Shown here piece by piece: positions 48,060 through 60,562 of a stretch of DNA of 64,000 nt (positions are counted from its first letter, which is position 1; the number at the start of each line of letters is the position of its first letter). Below the pieces are notes generated by a model, which saw only the letters and a list, made by a program, of their open reading frames with translations, was not told where the DNA came from and made no database searches. The translations under genes were made by a program, and so were the position numbers. Source of the stretch: Bursaphelenchus xylophilus (lineage: Eukaryota > Nematoda > Chromadorea > Rhabditida > Aphelenchoididae); the NCBI GenBank assembly GCA_904066235.2, contig CAJFCV020000004.1:6262001-6326000 (forward strand), written 5' to 3'.

Positions 48060-50067
48060 TTATTACTTGTAATATCTCAACGATCTCAATCTCCTCTCCA
48101 CGGGCCGCTTCCTTCCTCTGCTCAGCATCATGATCTATTTGTATATATAGCTGGTTATAGTCCGAATGACACCCTGGGGACATGCACAGGCACTCACAGA
48201 CACATGGTTTCTCTACAAATATCCCTGTATATCCCTCTGGGCATCATCGTTCAAACATTGTGACAATTGTTACTTGAAGTCGTTCATAAAATAATATTAT
48301 TAAAAAAGGACACGATTAATTAGCCCAAACAAAATTGAAGAATCGCTAGGATCAGAAGACCTCAACTTTTATGGTGTTAGCGGCTTACAACCAGGAAATA
48401 CAAAACAACCTGCTCAAACGTAAACGATCAGGATTTGCACAAAAATTGACAAAAGGAAAGAGCGCGGCGAAGAAGAGACGGGATAAAAAAAGAGGATCAG
48501 AGAAGCCTTACCTTCGAATTGCACTCTTTCCCCGCTCTCTTCAATCGCGCATAGTCAGCCGCGCCCCAAGGTTGTTGCCCATGCACCCCCAACAAACTCT
48601 CCACGTGCTCATCAAACTCTCTTTTCTCTCTACTTGGGGCGACTCTTCCCTGTCCAGTCGCCTCCGAACGTCGTCCATCTCATCGAGCATCTCTTTTTGA
48701 CTTTCCCAAGGGCCCATCCGGCTTCAACTTCTTGTTCTGCTTCAGTTTTTCACCCTGTCGCCGTTTTTTCATCAACTTTTTATGTATAAATAATAGCCCC
48801 ATCAGCGATGAATTAGTAAATCTTGAGGAATGTCTCTTTTTCTACGAATTCTTCCAAAATTTTCTTGATAATCTAACGCATTTCTTTGTTGATATTGCAA
48901 ATTATGATCAGGATTTCTTATTCGTTAGGCTTTTCATGCTTACTTCGGATCGTTGCGCAATCCCAAAAAAGGTCTCAAGAGCCTTCTTTCATTCGAGCGA
49001 CGGCCATTCAGTGTGTTAAGGAGATGGGTGCGCCCAGAGTAAAAGGATCAAGGCGCGCGAGAGCGGGCCAAGGAGAAAGTGGTCGGAAACCAGTTCCGTC
49101 ACTCTTGAAACCCACACCAATCCCTGTCCATTGACTTTTTTGACCCAGCGGTTTCACGTTTCCTGCGCTCTGCCCATTTCTTAAGATCTCTTTTGGGATG
49201 ACTTCGCGGCTCATTTCCTTTAACATTATGGTTTAATTTATTTCGAGCCGGTTTTGAACGTTTGAACATAATCGCCTGGATAAAGAGCTCGCCTAGCTCA
49301 GGGACTCATTAACATGTGTCCGATCAGCTCATTGAATAATATAACACGTTTATTTTATTTTATTGCGAGCCTTCGTTGATCTGACCAGTGACTGGCTGAG
49401 GCGGTTATTCTTCATTTCACCTTTGTCTTAACTCGAATTAATCGTTTTCTCTTCTCGAGTTGACCTTCTTCTCGTAAAAATACCTGGCGGATATCTTCTT
49501 CTTTACCATAAAAGAACACGCTCGGATGACGCTTACAAATTAGGGTCCGAGGAGCTCCAAGAAGAAGGTGCGGAGTCTTCTGCCTCCCTTTTCTTGACTT
49601 TCTCTGACAGAAACTGCTAGATCTGAGTCCAAATCCTTTTAAACTTCGGGACCGGACCAACAAAGTTCCGGTCCGAGGTCAGGCTTTTCTCTATATTTGG
49701 CGAGAGTTGATGGTGCAGACCCGCGAGAATGAGCGCCGGCTTTTTGGGGTTTGCCGTTGAGGCGTCTCTCAGCATATTTCTCATCATTTAATTCGACTCT
49801 TCGTGGTGACAATAAGATGATAGACGAAGGGCGGGAGGGAGGATTGCGGCGACTACGGAAACATACACGTCAAACGGCCTTTCACCAACGCAATTAGATC
49901 AATACGAAGACCCTAAAGCATCCATCCCCGCGCATTCCATTCCCAACCCATTTCCTCTTAACATTCCGTTTCCGGTGATAATACAACCGTTGAATCCCCC
50001 TTTCCGGTTTTTAACATCTTTATAGATCCATGCAACCGGTCATCGCCACAAGCTAAAAGGGCCGCAA
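48060..50067. other. Spacer between the GPCR and eps-8
   Basis: No gene is recognised. Frames at 48371-48700 (+, Lys/Arg-rich start MVLAAYNQEIQNNLLKRKR), 49008-49226 (-) and 49412-49663 (-) have no domain or splice support. The part next to 50068 is GC-richer and is probably the eps-8 promoter and 5' UTR. Confidence 0.4.
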
Positions 50068-53000
50068 ATGAAGAGTAACGGCACATCGCGGATCGACCTC
50101 AATGAAGGCATCTCCAAGTAAGTCGCTTTCACTCTTATTGGCTTCTTCTGTGGTGTGTTTGACCCCTAATCCTTTGCTTCTGAACCCACCCTCTCTTTTC
50201 TAACGCTTATAAAACTTCAAAAGACATGTCGATAACAAAGGGCCGAGGGGGAATTGTACTGGCCAGTCTTTCAATTTATAATCAGCTTTGATCGCCACGG
50301 ACTGATTTTCGCAAGTATTCTGCATTCTCTGTCATCGCTGCAGTACCCTCACTCTTTGCTCGGAGTAAATTAGAGAAACCTAATTCGTAGGCGGTTGTTT
50401 GGGGTTTGCGCGGGATTACAAAAGAGCGGACGGGTGCAGAAAGGGAGAAACTGTGGCTTGCCGTGCTTTCGCAAGAGAGGGATCATGATAACCTAGTTGG
50501 AATTACAGAACAAAAAGTTTTGATTCATCGAGGCGAAGGTACTTTTGCGAAAAGAAGAGGGATCAATAGCCAGCTCCTGAGGGACACCCTATAGGCAGTC
50601 AAGTAGTTTCGCGAAAGCAATCATGCAGTGAAGAGGAATCAATCCCCTGCCAGTCGTTTCATAATTAATAGATCTGGAAAATAAATGCTGATTTGAATAC
50701 TAATTAGTAGGGCAGAGCTTCCGGAAACTTCTCCACGCGATCGGTAAGGAACCCCATCCTAAATTGACAGTCGTAAACTGCGTAGGGTTCCATTATGAAT
50801 CATAATTTTTGAATGAGAATCCGTCAGTTTTCACAGAGGTCATCGAATTTAAGATATGAATAGTACTTTGTAAATGTATATGAGCAGGACCAAAAAATTC
50901 GTGTATAAAGAGCAGGACCAAAAAATGCGTAATCGCTCCCCTAACTTCAGGTATTACGCTAAACCCAAGGTCGATAAGAATTTTTTGAAAAGCGTTTCCA
51001 TTAGCTGTTATCAGAGGCCACTCGGACGCCACCTCATCAAAGATTTCGCTCTTATTCTGCCTGCATGACATGTATTTTATAATTTTAAATTGCCCATCAG
51101 AATTTCTTAGCGTCTATAGGTCATAGCGCAACAGTTCTTTCTTCCAATATTTTTGTTTTTATCCCGTTGTTTTTGGTCAGCTTATATTTTTCAGTGGATT
51201 TGCACCCGGGAGAAGTCCTCAAGGTGGGCCTTCCTACTACTACAGCTCTCAGCCAACACTGGTGCATGCCTCAAACAGATCTTTAAATCAACCTCCTCCA
51301 CCAGTGATACAGCCTGTTCATCATACAGCTTCAGCGGCCTCCAGTCCGGCTCAACCTGTGTCGCATACATATCGAACAGTAACCACCACAAAAGTGGATC
51401 CCCCACATCGATCCGGCACATTGCCGGCAAACCCGATAACAAGGAGAACACCATCTCTTCCAGCGCAAGGAATGGAGCCGCCTTCGTATTATGTCGAACA
51501 TCTCGCCTCGTTTGCCGTAGGGCGCGAACACGGGCTTGTCAGCACAACCGATGGAATCAAGAAACTCAAAGAAATGGAACAGAAAAGTGCTGTCTTTGCA
51601 CAGCCTATGATCTTGAAGTTGTATCCTGACAGGATTAGTGTGGAAGAAGAAAACGGCGAAGTAGTTGAGCAGTTCAACATGGAGCTTGTCACAGAACCAA
51701 CAGCGCATCAATCAAATGACCCTCATGACGTCTTCAATAACGTTATTCTGTTCACAGTTAAAGAAGACACTAGGAATGGAAGACGGTCGTTTGTACCCAC
51801 AGAAATGCACATCTTTCAGGTTAGCTTTAATAACGCGCCTTTTCACTATTCATGAATTTAACTTTAGTGTGTCCGAGTGTCGGCACAAGATTTGGCAAGC
51901 GATATTTATCAATACATGAGAAAAAATTACCACAAAGTAAGAGGTGGTAGAAGAGGGGGTGAGTATGGCCACACGATACCTCCTCCAGCACCGTCGAGTT
52001 ACTACGACGGACATACTTCAAGAAGAGATTATCGAGACGAAGCGGGTGGTGGAGGGAGCGATTACTTTGAGGTGGATGTAGTAAGTAGATCACAAAAAGC
52101 CGCCAAAACGATTATTTAGAACACGTTGAACAAGTGCTTTGATGACATTGAAAGATTTGTGGCCCGAATCCAGTCAGCTGCCATTGCGCAACGAGAATTA
52201 GAGTTATACAATCATCGATTTAGAAGTAATCAAAGGAAACATAGAGCGCACGACGCCGCCCTTGCAGCACAGCATGGAATATTACAAATGAGAGCTCAAT
52301 TACCAACTTATCAAGAATTTTACGACGTTTTCCAAAAATTCAAGCTCAGTTTTAATTTACTTGTAAGTAATTGATCGAATTATTATAACTGCTTCAGGCC
52401 AAACTGAAAAACCATATCAGGGAGCCCAATGCGCCCGAGTTGTTACATTTCCTTTTCACTCCCCTGACTGTCATTCTCGATGCATGTCATTGGGGATTAA
52501 ACCGCAACGTCGCCCAAGAAGTGATCAGCCCCTTACTAACATACGACGCGTGCGACTTGTTAAGAAATTGTCTGATATCTAAGGAGCAAGAAGTCTGGGC
52601 AGCGCTTGGGAAAGCATGGAGAACACCTCCGTAAGTGGAAAAGAGTATGAATATCAACCTTCCTGATTTCAGAGAAGACTGGACGGGGCCTCCTGTCCCT
52701 CCGTTCCGCCCGATATTCAACACTCCTAACTTTTTTGGAACCTTCGAACCCCCGTCTAGGTATACTGGAGCACCTAATGCAATCCACAGAGGAGCTTCTG
52801 CGCCCCCACCACAGCAACACTTTGCCCCACCTTACAGGGGCCCGCCACATCGAGAAAGATCAGTTGACAATGTAAGAAAACACTTAGATGTAGTAAGTTG
52901 CTTTTTAGATCGACCTCGAAAAAGTTAATTTGGAGAAAGAACGACTGGAATTTGAAAGGATGAAGGTTAGAGAAAGAGAAGCCAGACTGCAAGAAGAGGA

Positions 53001-55289
53001 AAGGAGATTAAAGTAAGTATACCAAAGTGCAAAACTGTTCCATCGATCTTAATAATATAAGGATGGTGACATACAAATTACATCGGGTTTCGTGGCCAGA
53101 AACCGCTATTTTTTGCCTGTTAGGCTTCTAGAAAAGAAGCAGAGAAAAAAAGAAAAAAATCTTCGCGCGGAGAGAGCAGAAATTTGCGCACTATTGCGCA
53201 ATGTTACGCAATTTGAGAGAAGAATTACGCATTTCTTGACTAGAAGCCTAACAGACAAGAAATGGCGGTTTCTGGCCACGAAACTTGTATGTCAATTCTG
53301 TGTTTTCAGACAAGAACAAGCACGACTGGAAGCAGAAAGGCGCTTGCTGCATAAAGAAGCTGAAAAGCAGTCTATGGCAGGTTCGGATAGGCCCGACTTT
53401 TACCGAAGAGACGAGTAAGCATACACAATAGTCAGGCCGATTAATAACGCTTCCAGATATTCTTCTCATTCGCCGCGAGCAGATAGACGCACTGCCAGTG
53501 TCCAGCAATTAAATGGTCATACAAGTCCAGCTTCTCCCCGGCCAAATATCCCAATTCCAATACCAGATCAGAGCCCGAGACAGAAAGCTTATTTGGATGG
53601 CTTAATCCAAAGGAGAGCGAAGGTGGTACAAGTGACGTACGACCGAGTAGCACAGAATGCTAAGGAACTTACAGTTGACCGTGGAGAATACCTTCAGGTA
53701 ATTTTACCAGAAATATTCACATACGGTCCTAATTACAGGTTTTGAATGATACAAAGAATTGGTGGGAGTGTAAGAATGCGAGCGATAAGGTTGGATACGT
53801 CCCTCATACCATCCTGGCATTGGTAACAGTCGACGAAACCGAGGTAAGAAAGAGGTCTTAAGGAAGATTAAACTCGATTAAGGATCGAATCCAAGGTCTC
53901 CCTCAACACAATCCTTCTGCACTTCAACCTGGATCTGCCATAAGTCCTAGACCAGGTATGATGATATCGGAAGATACTCCCGAATATATAAAACAACGCC
54001 AAGGAAAGCGCGGAGAATTCCGTTACTTCTGACATGCCCGTTTCCCCCGAATTTCCCGTGGCTTCATCCACTGCCAAATAACCGGGTGTATTTATACTTT
54101 GTTTAAATTATCCGTCCTTGTCATTTATCCTGTTCCATTTGCTCACTTGAATTTATCCTTGTCTGACCGCTTACTTCCTCTCGGGGGTAGCGATTACAGA
54201 TAAACGCTCAAAGATTTATGAATCTACGCTAAGATTTCTATTATATCCCTTGCATGTAAGCTATTTCGGTATTCATTCTCAAGTATCCATTGTGCCAGTC
54301 CATTTTAACTTGGTGGTCGACTCTCGACGACTCTTTGCCTCATAATTGCCCTTGTGTTTTCCCTATGTGATATGTGAAAACGGTAAAACAATGATTCAAC
54401 TGTCCTGGTCGTTTCGAGTAATATCCCAAATGATGTTGTAGGTTATCAAATGAGTGAGCCTTCGTCCATTCGGTCGTATGACCATTCGTTACTTGATCGC
54501 TTACACTCAGTAAAACTAAGGCCAATATTAGTAAGTCATCACACCTGAATTCACACATTAAAGGACGAACTAACGCCTTCTGAACCCGGTAGCTTCGATG
54601 GCAGGCCGTCACAAAGACTACCAAAATTAATAATGGAAGAACAAAGTAAGCCGAATAATACGAATAGCGTCCTATTACAGAATACGTCCCTGAAATGGTG
54701 GCAACAATCAAGAGCAATGCTCCCATCATTGGATTACGGAGAGCTTCTTCAATTAGAGGCCCCCAATTAACACCAAACAGTGCGATAAGTGAAGTGCAAT
54801 CGTGGTTAACGGCTAAAGACTTTAGCGATTATACCAAAAAGGTTCTCAGTAAATGTCAGGGGTTACATCTTTTCCAATTGACAAAAGAATTACTTTTTAA
54901 ATACTGCGGAGAAGAAGGAAATCGTCTATTCAGTCTTATTCTTGCCCAGAAAAAAAGGTGTAACGTAAGAAAACTCAGACATCTTATCAATTACATTTTA
55001 GTATAAAAGTACAAGAGGAGACCAACTTAAAGCATTGCTAGAGATGAGAAAAGAACATGTCGACGAGAACAACGAAGCCGAAATGGAACCTAATTTAGAT
55101 CCGCCGGAGATTTTGGACGAGAATGGAAACAACATAAACAAGCAGAACAACACACTTACTCCACGAGAAGCCCATAAGTCATATCCGCATCGTATCGTCC
55201 CTATCAATCCGTATAAAGACATCCCGCCTGAAAATCGGGCCGTCGAGTTTCTACGAGACAATTCGCACACTGTCCGTGCATATCATTAA
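50068..55289 (+). CDS. eps-8: EPS8 actin regulator with short and long isoforms
   Basis: Exon 1 (50068-50117, MKSNGTSRIDLNEG) joins across a 1.08 kb intron to GFAPGRSPQGG. A PTB domain follows (YVEHLASFAVGREHGLVSTT, DGIKKLKEMEQKSAVFAQPM, HDVFNNVILFTVKED, TEMHIFQ), then an alpha-helical middle region, a Pro-rich stretch, a charged coiled coil (LEKVNLEKERLEFERMKVRE) and an SH3 domain (AKVVQVTYDRVAQNAKELT, NWWECKN, VGYVPHTI). Reading on, a short form stops at 54032. Using the donor at 53956 instead, later exons (54442-55289) add GYQMSEPSS..., DELTPSEPGS and a SAM-like effector domain (VQSWLTAKDFSDYTKKVLSK, CQGLHLFQLTKELLFKYC). These match C. elegans EPS-8B and EPS-8A, of which only the long form carries the actin-capping effector region. 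Confidence 0.93.
53056..53294. repeat. Foldback element (family 3) in an eps-8 intron
   Basis: The element begins TATAAGGATGGTGACATAC, with inner arms GTGGCCAGAAACCGCTATTT and AAATGGCGGTTTCTGGCCAC almost exact complements. AGAAATTTGCGCA and ACGCAATTTGAGA pieces are shared with 5957-6675. It lies between the exons ending EERRLK and beginning QEQARLEAERR, so it does not disturb the protein. Its short length shows the un-nested form of the family. Confidence 0.8.
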
Positions 55290-56156
55290 AAATCACATCT
55301 GATTAACGACTTCCGTCAATAAAGTTAATATTCATTCGACAAGTCAACAAATTAAACAAGTGGGACGGCCCTCCTCTCACCCCACACCTCATGCCCGCCT
55401 TTATAATAGTCTGACTTTGTCGACCACGTGTCCTCACGTGACGTCGGTTTTTTTGATCTCTTCATGGATGATTTTATCAGTCTGTCGGGAAAATAACGGC
55501 GGATCGTCGCATCAAAATGTCTCGCCTCATAACTATCGCGCGCCAAATCTCCAGCTTCGGCAGCTGTCGCAAAGCGATGATGGACGATTCCGAGGCGCGA
55601 CGATCCGCCGTTATTTTCCCGACAGACTCATATAAATTTATAATTCTTGCATCAGCTGCGTTAGAGCCAAGAGGCGGGACCAAACTCCGCGGTTTCGGAT
55701 GAGCGAAACGTCGAGAGACCCATTTGAGAGAAAAAGAGGGATTCAACTCATTCCCCGTGTTGTACTTTGCGCTCTTACCAAAACAGATTTCTACACTCAG
55801 TAGATGTTGGGTTTACATTATATTCCTTTCAAGTAATTTAAAATACTTTATTTTCAATTTCGAAACTTTTTCTTCGTTTCCATCTGGCAATGGCGTTATC
55901 TGTTCTTTAGAAGAGCTTCTTTTATAATCTCGCCTGGCAAAGAAATACATTTTTTTCCCGGGAATTTGAGTTCACGGAACATTTTTCAAAAAAAACTCAG
56001 TCATGACGTATTTTGTGGAAATAACGAGTATTCGATTTTTGTATTTTTTGGTTCTTCTTACCGCGCGGCCGCGGGGTTATCGGAAGATTTTTGTTTTTGT
56101 GCATTGTAAACGGATATCCCTTCTTCGTTTTTTCACTATAATGATTATTTTAGAAC
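55290..56156. other. Spacer between eps-8 and the PAQR gene
   Basis: This holds the eps-8 3' UTR, MITE copy 4 (55478-55630) and the upstream region of the PAQR gene. Frames that look open here run through the MITE arms and are not called. Confidence 0.45.
55478..55630. repeat. MITE family 1, copy 4
   Basis: The left end TCAGTCTGTCGGGAAAATAA and right end TTATTTTCCCGACAGACTCA are near-perfect inverted repeats flanked by TA. The pairing continues inward (CGGCGGATCGTCGC / GCGACGATCCGCCG), giving about 33 paired bases at each end. It closely matches copy 2 at 4152. Confidence 0.85.
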
Positions 56157-57819
56157 ATGTCCACGGATGATTTCGTTTCTTCCGACGTGAATAAAGCGCT
56201 GCAGGAGGCTAGACAGATTGTTACGAAAGGGAAGCGCCCACCACAACCTCTGAATGAACATTTAATCGAAGAATCGACAACCGTACAAGTCAACAAATCT
56301 GGAAATCGGACTGATCCTGTAGAAGTTATTATTTCAAGGTCGAAGAAATTTACACAGGATTCCAGTGATGATGAGTATTTTGGTAAGATTTGGATTTATT
56401 TAGGTATGTTTTTTAATTTTAGGTTCTTTATCAGATTCGGATCTGCTTCCGAGAGCGAGGACTGTCTCCACAGCTTCCAGAAAATCATGTAAACATCATT
56501 ATAGTGATGCAGAATTGGAAGGTTTTGAAAAAAGTAAAAGTCACAAAAAACATACCAATGTGCGTTACCGAAGAAAAGGGAACGAGCTTTGGACAAAAGA
56601 CGATGAGGATGATCTTTTAACTGATGGAACGGTTTCTGAATTCGAAGAAGACCAGGCTCGCCTAGAGGTCGATGTTAAAGAAGAGTGTAGAGATGAAGAT
56701 GGAGAAGGTCATGTTGTGATTAAGGTAAGGGCATATGTAATTTAGTAATTATTATTATTACAGACATGGAGTGCACGTTGGACCGTTCAACACTTTGATT
56801 TATTGCCAGAATGGCTGCAAGACAATGAATATCTTCGACATGGGCATCGGCCTCCTCTTCCAAGTGTCGCTGAATGCTTTAAGAGTATCCTTTCCGTTCA
56901 TACGGAAACAGGGAATATTTGGACTCATTTGATTGGTGAGTAGTTACACGTTTGAAATGACAAAAGTAACTTTTAGGTTGTGTTGCGTTCTTTTTCCTCG
57001 CTTTATGGTTCTTGACTAGGCCGGATGCTCATATTGGGCTACAGGAGAAATTGGTGTTTTCCTTCTTTTTTGGTGGTGCTATCCTGTGTTTAGGACTTTC
57101 ATTTATGTTCCACACACTTTCATGTCATTCTTTGAATGTACTTTTGATATTCAGCAAGTAAGTCTCCATTGTTTCTCCATTGATTTTTAGGTTGGATTAC
57201 ATGGGAATTAGCCTTCTAATAGTTGGCTCATTTATTCCATGGGTATATTACGGATTCTATTGCCGCCAAGAGCCCAAAATTACCTATATAGCCATGATCT
57301 GCGTGTTGGGAGCTGGCGCCATTATCGTCTCCTTGTGGGATAAGTTCAGCGAGAGTCGTTACAGGCCTTTCAGGGCCGGAATTTTTGTAGCGATGGGCTG
57401 TAGCGGTAAACTAATATATTTCTAGACACGTGCTTTAGGTATCATCCCGGCTATTCATTTCGTATATACTGATGGTATGAGGGTGTTAATTGATGAAAAT
57501 GGATTTTATTGGCTGGTCGCAATGGCGGTTTTATATCTCTTTGGCGCCTTTTTATACGCCACACGAACTCCGGAGAGATTCTTTCCTGGAAAATGCGATC
57601 TTGTGGTGAGTTTTTTGGGTCACTTACTGTTAAATCTTATCTTCGTATTAAAACTAAAATTCCTTACAGTTCCAATCGCATCAACTCTTCCACCTATGTG
57701 TTGTTGTGGCCGCATTCACCCATTACTATGGTATCTCCGAGATGGCCATGAAGAGACTCACATCCAGCTGCCCAGCCGACGAGTCTATATTTGACGCAGC
57801 GCGACATACAGAGCTCTAA
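56157..57819 (+). CDS. Adiponectin-receptor-like PAQR protein
   Basis: The N-terminal half is acidic and cytoplasmic (MSTDDFVSSDVNKALQEARQ; EFEEDQARLEVDVKEE). The PAQR core begins at WTVQHFDLLPEWLQDNEYL, then SVHTETGNIWTHLIG. Membrane segments include VAFFFLALWFLT and FFFGGAILCLGLSFMF, with the zinc-site FHTLSCHS and the C-terminal SHQLFHLCVVVAAFTHYYG carrying the HxxxH motif. This is the adiponectin-receptor (AdipoR/PAQR) architecture; in C. elegans PAQR-1/2 act in membrane-fluidity control. About 470 residues. NAPE-PLD follows 198 bp downstream on the same strand. Confidence 0.93.
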
Positions 57820-58017
57820 GAAACTTCTTCCATCTAAGTTGTTTAACGGTTTGCAGTAATGCCTGCGGGTTCTCTGGCATTAAACACTTTGCACTGATTT
57901 CACTGACTTCAATAAATGTATTACATTTAGCTTCTGGTTACGCAGTACTTGTTTCTATCAAAAAATTTACTGCTCGTATTTGTGGAAGGCGGTGCATGAT
58001 AACATCTGACATTTAGG

Positions 58018-59237
58018 ATGGAACTTTTCGAGACCCCACTGTATAACGGCCGGGTATTCGAAAACCCACGTTCTTTCAATGGCTGGAAGGGCCTTCCTGG
58101 TCTCAGGGATATCTTCAGATGGCGATTTGTGGAGAGAAACGAGTCTCATTTACCTAGTCAAGCTGTTCTTAATCATTCGTTACCAGTTCAAGTACCTCAA
58201 TTTGATTTCACGTCCAAACTTTCTGCCACTTGGCTTGGCCATGCTACTGTTTTTGTGCGTTTAGAAGGTATTTCCTTCATCACGGATCCCGTCTGGACTC
58301 CTAGAGCTTCTCCTTTCCGATGCATTGGCCCTTTTAGATACCGTCCTCCGCCTTGCGATATTGATGACCTTCCTCCCGTAAGTCTTTAATTAATTTAGCT
58401 TTATTTCCAGTTACACTTCGGTGTCATATCTCATAATCATTACGATCACCTGGATGCAGACGCGGTTAGTACATTATCCGCAAAATTCCCTGACATGGAG
58501 TGGTTTGTTCCTAAGGGTCTTAGTGATTGGATGAGGAGACATGTGTGCAACAATGTTATTCATGAAATGACATGGTATGTCCCTTGAATTTTTACATTTG
58601 TTTTTACATTTAGTGGTGATGACCTCTATTTATTCAGGGGCGAAAGTGTGACACTGGCTCTGGCAGACGGGAAATACCAGATTTGGTGTATTCCGGCACA
58701 ACATTGGAGCAGTCGGAATCTCGTGGACAAGAACAAATCCCTTTGGTGCGGGTGGGCGATCATTGGAATGGAACGTAAATTTTACTTTGCTGGAGATACC
58801 GGCTTCTGTGAAACTGAATTCGCGAAACTTGGAAACAACCTAGGTCCTTTTGATCTGGCAGCTATTCCAATAGGAGCGTATTCCCCAAGGTAAGCGCTGC
58901 AAACATACATAAATAAATGCATTGAACGAATTAGGTGGTTTATGAAATCACAGCATGTTGATCCAGAAGAAGCTGTAAGGATGCACAAATTAATTAAAGC
59001 CGTCACAACAATTGGAATACATTGGGGCACATACAAGATGGGCTCGACCGAGGTAAGGAAATGTGTCAATGAAAACACCAAATTTAGAGTTACCTTGAAC
59101 CACGCTCAAAGTTGCGACAGGCAGTAGAAAAAGCGGGGCTATCAGACCGAGCAGTGCTAACATTAGATCACGGCGAGACATGGACCGAAGACCCCAATTC
59201 ACGGTATTCATCCGTCTCTTCCATGGACAGTACTTGA
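58018..59237 (+). CDS. NAPE-hydrolysing phospholipase D
   Basis: A metallo-beta-lactamase-fold enzyme starting [20 protein letters not shown]. It contains [30 protein letters not shown], the metal motif [54 protein letters not shown] and the late metal-ligand region [13 protein letters not shown]. These match NAPE-PLD, which releases N-acylethanolamines from N-acyl-phosphatidylethanolamine at membranes. About 350 residues, all expected metal ligands present; C. elegans has nape-1 and nape-2, and I cannot choose between them. The last exon ends in TGA at 59235. It follows the PAQR gene closely and converges with the Bora-like gene. Confidence 0.93.
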
Positions 59238-59388
59238 AAAAACGAGTCAGTTTTAATTTATTAAACAATTGTACAGTTGTGACTACAGTTAATACGGAGC
59301 TAGTTAAAGTCAGATCGGTTACCATGTATAAACAGATAGTGTGAACAACTTTAAATAACTAAGATGATCTGACATTGGTTTGACTTTT

Positions 59389-60562
59389 CTATCGCTGTAT
59401 TGGAGACAGGTCAAGCTTTTCTCTAACCACTTCATACTCGTCGGATACCTCTCCGAGAGGTCCTGTGCCTCCATCTGAATTGAAAGAGGATGACATGACT
59501 TCTAAAGACTGAACATTGTTATCTGTGGAATCGAATTTGAGTTCGCTTAAGCTGGGATCAAATGACAATGACGCCGACGTTCCTGGAATTTCCGACATGT
59601 CCAAGTTGGGCGAATCAGCCGGGATATCCGTCAACAAACTGTTGGCACGCCGTCGACTAAAACGGGAGCTGTCCTAATCAACAAAAATAGACTATATCCC
59701 TACCGTTTAATTGATGAAAAAGAACTGTCAACTGACATGAAACTGTCGCCCAAACGTTCCTTCACCAAACTTTCAAAGTCAAAATCCAAAGGTATATGCA
59801 GATCCGTCTGCACCGCCTTATGTCCAACGTCCCTAATTGTTCTCGAGTTATTTGAAGATTTTGATGAAAAAATGCTATGCCGAATTACAGGGTTCTTTGT
59901 CGATGCCTGAAACACAAAAGTTATATAATTGCCCGAAAGTGGTGTGATTCTGCAGAACTTGCTACTTACCCCAAGATCCGGACTAGGAATGTAATGTTCA
60001 TGTTTGAAATACCTGTCGACGAAAACCTGGACTCCCTCATCTTTCTCTCTAAACATGAATCTTCAAAAATATCTACTTACTCATGATACTCTTCCACGGC
60101 TTGATTTAATTCAACGAAAGCGGGTGCCATAAAAGATTGCTCCTCCAGGGTCCAACAAAATTCTTTAGAAGAATCCTAAAACAATAAAAAAGAAAACTCT
60201 TCGTACTTACATCTGATTCACACTTTGGACTTTTAAAGACACCTGGACTGAAGATTAAACGGCCGAATCCACCAGACTCAATCAAGTTCCTCGATTTGTT
60301 TGACCTAAGAACATCATATTTACAGAGGAAGCACCCCAAGTGCGACGCTCAGTCTTTGAACAATGTTTTCTGAGACAGGCGAGACTCCTACAGCTCGCGC
60401 TTTGCAGAAACAACCGAGATTTTTAACCAAACGTTTGAAAAAAATGTGACACTTTTTTGTGAGTTTTCGATGCCCGGCGTGTGTGAAAAATTTAAAGAAA
60501 ATCTGAGCGTCTCGGGTACTTCCCTTGCTAGATTCGGCAATTTACCTTGAAGGGGTAGACAT
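59389..60562 (-). CDS. spat-1: SPAT-1/Bora-like Aurora/PLK-1 activator
   Basis: The first exon gives MSTPSR, joined across an intron that carries a family 2 MITE to SNKSRNLIESGGFGRLIFSP. Next come FSPGVFKSPKCESD, SSKEFCWTLEEQSFMAPAFV, NQAVEEYHE and KHEHYIPSPD, followed by a long Ser-rich, low-complexity C-terminus. The SP.VFKSP...F.W...PA...NQA.E.YF...IPSPD arrangement is that of Bora, which in C. elegans (SPAT-1) promotes PLK-1 activation by Aurora A at mitotic entry. About 330 residues, shorter than vertebrate Bora. The identity rests on this N-terminal block; the tail gives no support. Confidence 0.7.
60325..60525. repeat. MITE family 2, copy C (spat-1 intron 1)
   Basis: The left end GAGGAAGCACCCCAAGTGCGACGCTCAG is mirrored by CTGAGCGTCTCGGGTACTTC, with a short deletion in the right arm. 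The interior shares CTCGCGCTTTGCAGAAACAA with copy A at 3413. It lies wholly inside intron 1 of the Bora-like gene. Confidence 0.75.

Noticed and set aside
48371..49226. Lys/Arg-rich frame and a minus-strand frame upstream of eps-8
   Set aside because: There is no recognisable nuclear-protein domain and no splice context, and neither frame joins to eps-8 exon 1.
54340..54729. A 129-residue minus-strand frame with hydrophobic stretches opposite eps-8
   Set aside because: It runs antisense to eps-8 intron and exon sequence that splices well on the plus strand. It has no Met-linked signal peptide, no domain and no splice signals of its own.
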